From Lactifluus volemus (Eukaryota > Basidiomycota > Agaricomycetes > Russulales > Russulaceae): 64,000 nucleotides of DNA. Positions within the stretch are counted from its first letter, which is position 1. Each line of letters begins with the position of its first letter. The notes under the pieces are model-generated. The model did not search any database. It was not told the origin of the DNA and was given only the letters and a program-made list of their open reading frames with translations. Of the stretch, positions 1-10,121 are shown one piece after another. The stretch spans positions 496,001-560,000 of the forward strand of contig WTXI01000015.1 of NCBI GenBank assembly GCA_022376515.1, given 5' to 3'. The position numbers and the translations under genes are program-made.

Positions 1-269
1 TTGTGCTTCCGCGTGACAAAGGAGAAGGGTGCGGGGACAGGGGAGAAGACAGAGAGGAGGGAGAAGAGGGAACGTACGAGGACGAATGCCAGTGCGAGTT
101 CTCGTGAGCCACGTGCCAGCTGATGGTTACACGCAAGTCGATGTAGGTTTGTAATACCATGTACAAGTATACCCGCAGTTCGAAACATGCAGACTAGATA
201 GACCTGCATAGTGGATAGAAGAACAGGACGGTATACGAGAATGAGAGACTATCCGCTCAGGGTATCAAA

Positions 270-2372
270 TCATGCAAAGAGGTCGACGACGATGGTAATT
301 ATTCCAAGTACTTTTATGTCAAAGTCAGGATCGAGAGACTGCAACGGAAAGAGTAGAATAGGCAACTTACTAATCTCTATCGCAATAAGGACAATGACGA
401 TCTGCTCGAGTCGTTCCGAGTGTCGACTGGATACCGACTCCTTCAGGAGGCGCAGCATGTCCTGTAATACCTCGACGCGAGTATTGAGTAGGTTGATGCG
501 TTGAGGGATCTCGAGATAACTTCGTGCTGCCTCGTAAAGCGGTCGCAAATCGGGGTACGACTGGGGATAGATCGTCAGTGGATAGTGATAAGTCTCCGCC
601 TGTACAGAACACTTACCCAGAACACGTCGGGTGAATCCAGGACAGAACCGACGGCAGCATGTTGGTCCGTAGGAGGAAGACCTCTCCCATCTTGCGCATG
701 ATCTCTTTTTTTTTAAAAAAAAAAAGCAAAAAATTTCAACGACGGTTTGGCCATAACAGGGCAGAAACCCAACCTTTGTGAGGTAGGCCGATTTTTCCCG
801 TTTCGCTGATAATCTCTGGATAATGTTTGGTCGCTTCTACGGTGGTAGAGATCAACTCTTCGAACTTTGAAGAGTTAGTATTAGCCTTTGATGAAACAAA
901 AATGTACCTGAAGGGGGGAGGGGAGAGAACTAACCAGGGAAATCTTTACGGACTGCGAGAGGGCGTGTGATAATGACAACTTTGTCCTGGGGAGCCCATT
1001 AGCCACGGATGATAATGCGACGATGCAGAGGCATCCTCACTCACATATAACTCGAGCTCTTGCGTAACGTGATCACGTCATTGTATATTCTGCTGTAGTT
1101 CGCATAGTAAAAGTTCAGGTCTTCCATCTCGACATCTTGCGATGCTACCGAACCACAATTCAAAATCACGACACTCGTGCAAAAAACCAAAAAGAAAAAC
1201 ATACCAAGCTTTTCCACCTCAAAGCGCTTCCTGGAATAAAAAAGGTTCGGTTGAGAGACACGAACGAGGCGGCACAAGACTCACAAGGACGATAGAAAGC
1301 GTTTCTCCTGCTGCTCCGTCATGCCCCAAATGACCACAGTCCCATACGAAAACAAAAAGATCTCCGCTTCGCCAATGCTCGTCGTGTCCCACTTGCTGCT
1401 CCCCTTTCGCTTCGTCGCCGGTGGCGCGACCCCCGCCACCGTATCCGACGTGGCGAGTTCGGGAACGCCGAGCAGATCGCCCGTCGTGGTGCCAGCGTAC
1501 GAGGTCAGGTCGGAAGACTCGACGGCGGTAGCCGCGGTGGTCTCCCCATCCGACCCTGCACTGCGCCACCGGACAGATGGCGTAGTCCCTGCGCCTCCGC
1601 GCCCTCCTCCGCCTCCACCTGTCCCTCGACTTGCGGTGGGCGGATTGTTGTCCCCATTGGTCTCGGCGGTATGTGGTTGTTCTGCGGGACCGTACGAGTA
1701 CGTCGTGTATATAACTTCGTCGATCTTGCGTGGGTTGGTGTGATACGCGGTGCGCCGCGCGTTGAAGAACCTCATGAGATCGTCGAAACGGTAAGAACTG
1801 CCGGTGCACACACGCATTAATCAGCACAACATGGCCCCCGCCCAAAACAGAATGGAAGATATTATGATAAGGGCCCAGGAAGGAGTAGAGATCAAGAATT
1901 TTCGGATAACCAAGGCAAATTGCTGTCAGCCTGAACACTGGCACTTACCCAGCGGTCGCGTAGGCCGTCACGCGGGGAAGCGACTTTGCCTTCTTCTTCG
2001 TAAGCCGCAGTGCATCGCGCCGCGCAGTCCCCGCGGGCATGCGTGCGATCTGGTTGTATGCCTACCGAGGTCGTGGGTGGGTGTGTGTACAGTGAGCAAA
2101 CATATGCGCGGTCAAATGTGAGCATTAACGCACATCGACGTCCTCTGTCTCGTCTTCATCTGGACCACCATCCCCATCGTCATCGTCACTTTCTCCCGTC
2201 GCACCGGAACCCTCGCTGCTTTGGGCGGGCGCGAGGAGTGCACGCTTTGTGGGGACGGGGCCTGGTTCTGGCTGTTCTGGAGGACCTTGAGCTTTCCTGA
2301 GACTTTTGTAGAACGGTTAGCACGGCGATGTTTTGAATCGTCTGGGGGGTCGCGTTGAGTTGTTGCTGACAT
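270..2372 (-). CDS. RMD1: RMD1-family protein (DUF155)
   Basis: Fungal RMD1/RMD8/RMND1-type DUF155 protein; the animal member supports mitochondrial translation and the yeast ones are linked to meiosis and sporulation. The N-terminus is Ser/Pro-rich, then acidic (Asp/Glu run near 2150-2200). A conserved segment around 1740-2060 contains SYRFDDLMRFF and DEVIYTTY. The core at 1285-1400 contains EIFLFSYGTVVIWGMTEQQE, and the C-terminal exons at 270-720 contain SYLEIPQRINLLNTRVEVL and end in a hydrophobic segment LGIITIVVDLFA, the expected C-terminal membrane anchor. The last intron (GTAAGT donor near 370) must be removed to reach this end. ATG 2372 is the first Met in frame with the acidic region. 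Single-base deletions near 667 and 2280 interrupt the frame. The family assignment is firm; the exact exon borders in the middle are not. Confidence 0.82.
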
Positions 2373-2471
2373 GCTTAAATGAATGACGACCACAGTACCT
2401 TGACCGCCACTCCAACCCCTGACCACTCTCGGTCCGTTACGGTCCGATCCTTCATAAGATAACACTCTTAC

Positions 2472-5299
2472 TTAAGCATCTACACCCTTTGGCCCTAGTA
2501 ATACTTCGAGCTCCTTCACCCGCCGTTCCCATCGCTCAACTTCCTTCAGCTTACTCTGCAACAACCCAATCTCGCGGTCAATTCCTATCCGTACTTCATC
2601 CGTCCCTATACGAGCAAGCGTCCAACCGCCCGTTCCATCGCCCGACAAAGTGAGAAGTTGGGTATGATACTTTGCCAATGATGGGCTAGATGGAAACAGC
2701 TATCAGAAAGAAGAAAAGTACAAGCAGAGGATGAGAGGGGCATACCGAAGGGATACCGTGATGAGAGTGATTCCAAGAGATTTGGCATGCTCGTACATCT
2801 GCCCTTCGACGTCACTTGACACAGCACTTGTGCATTCTGCGATTCAGTCTCAGACCGTTAGGAGTTGCATACAACTCGAAAAACACAGGGGTTCGCTCAC
2901 CATCAAGTATGGCAAATCTGGGCTTGTGATAAAATACTCTTCCCATTGCCATCTAACCACAAATGATCAGAATCGCAAGCGGCAGAGATCTAGAAAGGAT
3001 TCATTCACCCGCTGCTTCTCACCGCCGCTCAACACATCTCTCCACTCCTTCCGCGTCGTCCAGCCTCCCTCTCTTGTGGGTAAGTACGCCAGATGTACCG
3101 CCTCGAGGATCTCCATCAGGTCCTCCTTCGTCCGCCCCGACTGCACGAACTGTGGGTATGTGTGGGGGTATATTATTCTTTAAACCGTTATCAGTCAGCC
3201 GTGGGGATAGATAGACTTGCTACACGTACTGTTCGAGCAGGGAACCGGTCACCATATACGCTCGTTGAGGCACTACGAACACCTCTCCCCGTCCTAGCCG
3301 CTGAATCTTACCCTCACCCTCATTTCCTGGAGCCCATAAACCTGCCAGTACGCGCGCCACCGCGGTTTTCCCGACACCATTTGAACCTGTGATCATAAGG
3401 TGCTCCCCTTCACAGAGGGATAGACTTAACGCCTTGACTAATGGAGCATCGCGTGCGCCAGAAGCAGGAATGGAAACATCCACATTGTCCAGCGAGATAC
3501 GAGGATTGACGCTATCCACTGGAGATGCCGTAGGGAGAGACGGGAGGTTGTGAAGGGCTGAGAGAAGCGAATAGATGCGCGTTGTGAGGCCCGCAAGTTC
3601 AAGAACATCCTTGTAGGCATACATCAAACGCCCACCGGCGTCAGCGAGAGACAGGAGCAAGCGACGAGAAGAGATATAATCTACAAAGTATACACGTTAC
3701 AATCACTCATACTACTTGGAAAAATACGCACTTTCAGTACGGTCGGCCACGGCGTCGCTGGCTTTCGACACGGCAGCTTGTGGTCCTGCCTGCACGCCGA
3801 CGGAACGCTGAGGCGTGAAGATAACAGGGATGGAAATGAGACAATAGCCCGCGGCTGACCAGAGGTACTTGATCACGTAGTCTTCCGTCCACTCATAGGC
3901 GATACGGATCTACGAGGGATCAGATCGCGTGAGGTCAGACGGAGCAAGAGGGAAATGGGTACCTTGAAGATGGAATTGACGTGCTTGATCAAGCGCAAGT
4001 ATGCTCTCCACAGAATATCTCGCTCGCGTTTTCCTCCATCGTAAAAACTGAGAAGATATATGAGTACGCCTCGACAAACATAGATGATGGCACTATACTT
4101 ACGCAACCTCCTCCGCGTCTCTCCCCACGCGGGCGACACCAGCTCTATATTCTCCTTCCAAGTGGCCTCAACAGCGGCGAGCCTGCCAAAGGCGGGTGTG
4201 ACGGCTCGCAAAATTCGCGCAGTGACATAATAGTTGAGGAAAAGAGCTGCCGTGCCTTTGACTCCGAGGGAGCGTGAGAGTTGCGAGGTAAACAAGATTA
4301 TGTCAAGGAGAGGCTTTAGAATATTTCCGCTAGATGGCTCAGGATGGGGGGAATAGATAGAGGGTATGAGAGGGTACACACTATAAACCGGAGAGGCTAT
4401 CAGCCCAGCTGGCAACATCGGCCGTGATATACTGATCAACACCGTCAATGCCGCCTTGGCCGGAAATGCGATAGTAGCGTAGGTGAGGGTGGGAAGAGAG
4501 GTAGAGGTCAAGGGTATAGCGGGTTAGGCGAGTACGAAGACGGAGAGAGAGACGGGATTGGAGATGTCGAATCTATCAAAAGATGTGAGCTGTTCAGTCG
4601 GAACAGTGCATGTAGGCAAAGGACAGTACCATAGAATTCGTGTATATGCTGGGAATTGCGAGCAAAAACCATAGCACGAGGCCACGAAGGAAGCCACGGC
4701 CATCAGCACTAACCTAGGTGGATGTCAGAACAATGTTGCACTCAAAGGAGGGAGAGTGGCGACGGACCAAGGCTTTGACGATCTTACCGTCTAGCTTGGC
4801 AACGCCCACGCTGAGGACCGTACGAAGGACGAGAAAGGTGCTATGAACGAGGACGACGCCGACTTCGGAGCAACGATAAGAGGGAAAAGTGATACGCAAA
4901 ATAGCGAGGAGTTGGCGAAGGAAAGCGCGGTCAACATTGGGCTTGTTCTGTGTAGCCGGAGGGAGGAGTGGAAAGTGCTGCCTATGCGACGAGAAGAGGA
5001 GGTCGGAGGTGGGATGTATGGGGACCTGGTAGAGCAACGACGGAGTGAGTAACAAATTATTCGATATATATGCTTACCTTTGAGATGCTATTTCTGAACG
5101 GAACAAGCAACTGTCTCGTCCCGCCTGGCTCTTGGACGTAGAGTTGTTGTAATGCCTGTGCAAGCTCCGACGGACTCAAGTTTTTCTTAAAGCTGACCTG
5201 GCGAAGTTTATGAACGATTTCTCTTGGACCCGTAATAACGCGACGGCGAAGGAGCAATAAAAGGGAAACGAGGACGAGTAGATGAGGCTTTGAAGCCAT
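2472..5299 (-). CDS. Peroxisomal ABCD-type half ABC transporter
   Basis: ABC subfamily D half transporter (ALD/PXA type), which imports long-chain acyl-CoA or fatty acids into peroxisomes for beta-oxidation, normally as a dimer. The N-terminus (from ATG 5299) is short and hydrophobic. The transmembrane domain has the ABCD signatures FLVLRTVLSVGVAKLDGKIV (about 4800), FLNYYVTARILRA (about 4215) and the loop after FYDGGKRERDILWRAYLRLIKHV. The nucleotide-binding domain follows: Walker A GSNGVGKT (about 3390), Q-loop VVPQRAYMVTGSL, signature VLSGGEKQR (about 3030), Walker B FAILDEC (split by an intron), D-loop TSAVSSDVEG, and then ITVSLRPSLAKYH. The H-loop position, normally His (SHRPSL), reads Leu (CTT). 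At least five introns are visible. Whether it is the PXA1 or PXA2 orthologue cannot be told. It is divergent from the cyclin gene. Confidence 0.9.
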
Positions 5300-5507
5300 C
5301 GCGCGTCACTGTCAAATTCACATGTGTTTTTTTTTTTTGAGATTAATCTTATCAATTCACGTGATTTGACGCGCACGCGTTTAATTATTTAGACTTGTTT
5401 ATGCAGGTTGAAGAAACGGCCGAGACCAAAACAGGTAAAATGGGTCAAGCGCTCGCTTTCAGTTGGTCTCGTCTCTCTCGTCTCTCTCTCTCTTTATTAT
5501 TTCCATC
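5300..5507. promoter_or_regulatory. Divergent promoter between ABCD transporter and cyclin
   Basis: This 208-base gap must hold both promoters. It contains the palindrome TCACGTGA (CACGTG at 5358-5363), a bHLH/Cbf1-type E-box, and ACGCGT at 5375-5380, which matches the MluI cell-cycle box bound by MBF-type factors in fungi. A pyrimidine-rich CT tract (about 5465-5500) precedes the cyclin ATG, as is common at fungal transcription starts. The motif matches are seen; factor binding is inferred. Confidence 0.5.
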
Positions 5508-7565
5508 ATGGCTTCAAACATACCTGTAATCTTTTTTAATTTATTCTCTCTCTCCATATCACTCACTCACTCTTCCTTCAGACACGCCGTGTAACTAGAA
5601 CGACTCGCACATCTGTTCTCAAAGATGAAAACGCGAATGCAAATGCAAATCTGCGTTCTCGCATAGTCACTCGTTCTAAACCCCCATCATCCGCAAACCC
5701 TACCACTCAGTCTTCTGTCTTTACCCGTGTCACTGGCACCGCAGCGTCTACTCGTTCAAAACCGGTCGCTAAGGATTCTCAACTAGAGGACCCTGCTCAA
5801 GGCAAACGCAAACGTCCTACATTAGGCGAAGTCGTTGTCAACAAGCCAAAGGTTCGGGGTACTACCGCAGATAAAGGCAAGGGGAAAGAGCTTGCAATGG
5901 CTGCACCCGTACCCCCAACTAAGTTCGCTGGTGTGGTCATCAAGTCCAAGCCTGCTGCTACTACTGCTGCACCTCTCTCACGTCAAGCTCTCCGCACGGT
6001 GACCGCACCGCCTCGACGCCCTGACCCAGCCCCCAAACGGACAACTCGTTCGTCGGTTGCTACGAACCATATTCTCACTTCTGCCAAGGAGGAACAAAAG
6101 CAGCTCTTCATGTAGACGCTATGGCCATCGACCCTCCCGACCTTCATGTTCCTCCACGTCATGTTAATGGTCCTTCTCGTAAACCCGGATCTGTAGCAAC
6201 CACGGTCCGGCAGACTTCCATCAAAGAAGATGTGCCTAATCGAGATGAGACGGAGGTCGAGGCGAATCGTATATTCAAGAAGCGGCGAACTTCGTCTGAG
6301 GATCCCGAGCCTCATGAAAACCAAGTTGAAGTGGACATCGATACAGAAGACCAGACCCGCGGAATCGCAGAGAGGGAGTTGCAGAAGCATCTTCACGACC
6401 TCGAACGCGAGGTAGAAGCGGATCCCAATGGAACTGAATGGGAAGACTTGGATGCTGAGGATGCTGATGACCCCATGATGGTTAGCGAATACGTCAATGA
6501 AATATTTGACTACCTCAAGGTTGCCGAGGTATCCTTCCTGGTTCCACTTTGTGATATATATTTGCTAAACAAGCACTTCTTGACAGCAAACTACCCTTCC
6601 TAATCCAAACTACATGGATAGCCAGAAGGACTTGGCGTGGAAGATGCGCGGCATCCTAACCGACTGGTTGATTCAGGTCCACACGCGCTTCCGTCTACTT
6701 CCAGAGACACTCTACTTTACCGTCAACATTATCGACCGCTTTCTCTCTGCACGTGTTGTGTCTCTTGCCAAGCTACAGCTGGTTGGAATCACGTGCATGT
6801 TTCTCGCCGCCAAAGTTGAGGAAATCGTGGCGCCCTCTGCGATCAACTTTCTCTACTGCGCCGACTCTCGTATACAGAGGCTGAGATCCTTCAGGCCGAG
6901 AAATACATCCTCAAAACGCTTGAGTGGAACATGAGTTACCCAAACCCAATTCATTTTCTTCGCCGCGTCAGCAAGGCGGATGAGTACAATGTCCAAGCGC
7001 GCACAGTCGCCAAGTATTTCTTGGAGATTGAGTGTGTAGAGTGGAGACTGATCGCGGCTCCACCGTCTCTCCTGGCTGCAGCATCCATGTGGCTAGCTCG
7101 CTTCGTGCTCGGGAAAGAGGACTGGGTATGTCACCTAATAGTAGTATTTTTGAATCACACGATAGAGTTGACGTTGACTGGGTCCAGACACCAAACCTGG
7201 CGCACTATTCGTCGTATGCCGAGAGTGCGATACTTCCGACAGCCAATCTGATGCTCAACTACATCTGAAGCCAATCCGACACCCGTCATTCTTCAAAAAG
7301 TACGCAGCGAAGAAGTTTATGAAGGTACTCAACTCGCCTCATCTTGTCGAGCTGTGTTCACTCAGTTGCGTGTTCCTAGGCAAGTACGTACGTGCGCTCG
7401 TGGGCCCTCGAGCGGTGGCCAGAGAATACCCAAGTCAACCTGGCCGAGGAGCTCCCTTCGCTCAAGGCCCTTATTCGCGCGCAGCGCGAGCGGGCGATTG
7501 CAGCTGGCATCGACCCAGACGCGATCAATATAATGGAGGAAGGCGGGCTGCAGGCTCAGTCATAG
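5508..7565 (+). CDS. G2/mitotic B-type cyclin
   Basis: B-type cyclin, the regulatory partner of Cdk1 for entry into mitosis. Exons as read: 5508-5525, 5582-6528, 6587-7125, 7188-7324, 7380-7565, about 609 residues. The tiny first exon (MASNIP) is joined to a basic, disordered N-terminus (RTTRTSVL..., possible destruction-box area). The first cyclin fold holds MRGILTDWLIQVHTRFRLL and ETLYFTVNIIDRFLS, with LVGITCMFLAAKVEEI; then ...EAEILQAEKYILKTL and WNMSYPNPIHFLRR start the second fold, which ends near KPIRHPSFFKKYAAKKF. The C-terminus is LRAQSS-like, ending GGLQAQS. Three single-base deletions break the frame (near 6112, 6870 and 7265), each explained by one lost G or C. The cyclin box is unmistakable. 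Confidence 0.93.
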
Positions 7566-8158
7566 CCTCTTGACCTCCACGCGTCAGTCAATCAATTTCA
7601 AATTTTCTGTTGATCTGTCAATATAACCCGCAATCTCCGTCCAATCGTCCCTCGTCAATGAATGTACAAAGGTTTTCTACCAATGCAACACCCTCGCCTT
7701 CGAAACGCATGTATCCACCATGTCCTTCGCAATGTTTATGGCATTCACAAATATTTACTCGGTGTCATCCTCACCCTTTCCCCCAAGTGCAATTCGCATA
7801 ACAGTTATTCCCTTGTGCATATCGTCGTGCAACGTCATTGTTACCGCCCTGCTTCACTTGCTATCGGTTTCCTAGCTAAGTGTTGAGCACTGTCACTGTT
7901 TTGATGCGTCGGCACGCTTTCCCCATGCTGTTTGCATTTGCACGTATATTTCTAACCCTGCTGTCACAACTTATTCCCGGCGATTCCTGCACTACATACT
8001 ATGGCATACTATCATCCCAACACAGACAGCTAGCGATACCATTGCATGCAATAAATGATTTGTGTCTATTTATGATGGGGTGTGACAGTCACTGATGTGA
8101 CATTGTATAATCTTCCACGTCTACTGTCACAACACAAAGTAACTCGACGCGTCTCGCT
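7566..8158. other. Intergenic, cyclin 3' to SEC13 5'
   Basis: I see no convincing coding region here. Short open frames lack codon bias and recognisable motifs. The stretch presumably holds the cyclin 3' UTR and the SEC13 promoter. Confidence 0.5.
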
Positions 8159-9544
8159 ATGGTGCGTCCCTCGAGAATACTCATTCAAAACACCATCGTT
8201 ATATGCCTTTTATTAGACCCTTCAGACCCAATACCTATAGAAACTGCTCATGAGGACATGATCGTATGTACGCGTCAACGGCTCAACTCCACTCGTTAAT
8301 GTCGAGAACACATCTCTCTCTAGCACGACGCGCAGCTGGATTACTATGGCAAACGCCTTGCGACATGCTCCTCGGACCGTTCCGTTAAAGTCTTTGACGT
8401 GGTAGATGGCGAGCCCCAACGCGGCGTAGGTCAAACACTTAAAGGGTAAAACATCCCGCTTTCTCCGATTCTTCGCACCTTTTTTCGGGGTACTCAAAAC
8501 CTTCATTTGCGACGGCAGACACGCGGGTCCTGTGTGGCAAGTCGCTTGGGCGCATCCAAGTTTGGCCATATACTCGCATCGTGCTCGTACGACGGAAAAG
8601 TGATCATATGGAAGGAACAACAACCCGCCAATGCCGGCTGGGCCAAAATCAAAGAGCACTCGCTGCACACCGCATCTGGTACGTTTCCCCTCCTTCTCCC
8701 CCATTCCCCAATATCTCGCCGGCGATACAAACGGTTCCATAACAAAAGACTCGTTCTGTACCCACCAGTCAACTCGGTCTCGTGGGCTCCCCACGAACTC
8801 GGCGCTATCCTCGCTTGCGCCTCGTCGGACGGCAAAATTCCGTTCTCACTTTCAAAGGTACCGTACTACTACTTTCTCCTGCTCAAAAACGATACTCTTC
8901 TGAATCTGACGAACGCACAGATGATGGACAGTGGGGTGCGGACGTGTTTGAGGCCCACGCCATCGGATGCAACGCCGTCTCGTGGGCGCCGGCGGCGAGA
9001 GCTGGCTCGCTGCTGGCACCTAGCACCGGCGGTGCTCGCGCCGCGCCCGTGAAACGATTCGCCAGCGCTGGATGCGACAACATCGTCAAAATCTGGAGCT
9101 TCTCCGAAGAAACGCAAACCTGGGTGGAGGAAGATGTGCTGGAGGGCCACACTGACTGGGTGCGCGATGTTGCCTGGGCACCCAACATCGGACTACCGCG
9201 TTCCTACATCGCGACTGCATCGCAGGTGCGGGATTTCACCCCTTCCTCCTGTTGTTGTGATGGATATATATGCTGACGTGGTATAATGGTGGTGGGTAGG
9301 ACAAGACTGTACTCGTGTGGACAAAAGACACTCCGGCTGCGTCGTGGGTCAGGGCCGCGCTCGACCCGTCTGTGAGCGCAGCCCCAGGTGTGCTACGCCG
9401 GGAAAGTTCCCAGACGTCGTGTGGCGCGTCTCGTGGAGCCTCGCCGGGAACGTTCTCGCCGTCAGCTGCGGAGACGGCAAGGTGACGCTCTGGAAGGAAA
9501 ACTTGAAGGGTGGATGGGAATGTGTGAGTGACGTGAGCAGCTAA
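8159..9544 (+). CDS. SEC13: SEC13, COPII coat and nuclear pore beta-propeller
   Basis: Sec13 is the six-bladed WD40 protein that forms the COPII outer coat with Sec31, is part of the Nup84 nuclear pore subcomplex, and is in the SEA/GATOR complex. Blades read in order: ETAHEDMI / [126 protein letters not shown], and [20 protein letters not shown] followed by [17 protein letters not shown], the typical C-terminus. About five short introns. Start ATG 8159 lies just before a GTGCGT donor; the first codons are uncertain because joining the exons needs one more base. Single-base deletions near 8558, 8838 and 9392 break the frame. Confidence 0.93.
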
Positions 9545-10121
9545 AGTTTGAAGCTTTGACGTGTATAGTACCTTGCCCCTCCTCCCCTCCCTCGCGAAGA
9601 AACCCGTCTTTTTTTTTCCTTTTTTTGTTGCCCTTCGTCTGACACACCCACCTGTCATTCAGAGAGAACTGTGTCTCGATTTCTTTCGTTTCGTGGATAA
9701 TGCTGATGGTACAGGTGGTTTCTCAGTCTGTGTTGCTTCATGTGTGCCCAGTAACATCGGAGCCACCTTCGAATACTGGTTCCCCTCTGTAAAGTCCTGG
9801 CATACGAATATTGCCAGCGATGGCAGTTGCACATGGTCGCGTAAGCTACCCTTGTTTTAACAAGTGAAAGGAAACGCAAAATTTTCTCTTCTTGTCTTGG
9901 TGTATCTGCCCTTAAAAATATGCTTAATCTGACAGCCTCCTCGACTCGCGTTACGGATGAAATGCAACAAAGTTCGTGAGATAACATTCTAACGACAGAA
10001 AGGATACAAGACAACAAGAGACAATGCAAAGCGACGAAAACGAAAACTGTCTAAATGATGAACGACGAAAAAAATGGCCGAGCCCGAATTATCCCCCAAG
10101 CTAGGACGGACGAACTGCTTT
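9545..10121. other. Intergenic, convergent 3' ends of SEC13 and RdRP
   Basis: No gene recognised. A 124-residue frame on the minus strand (9655-10029) has no family-like motif and probably occurs by chance. Confidence 0.45.

Noticed and set aside
1219..1944. 241-codon minus-strand frame overlapping RMD1
   Set aside because: Arg-rich out-of-frame shadow of the RMD1 exon; the overlapping frame carries the family motifs.
6100..6125. Intron at the cyclin frame break
   Set aside because: GTAGAC could act as a donor, but the protein text is continuous across the site with one added G, and the same one-base loss occurs twice more in this gene.
9655..10029. 124-codon minus-strand frame
   Set aside because: No motif, no family-like composition, no splice support; probably chance.
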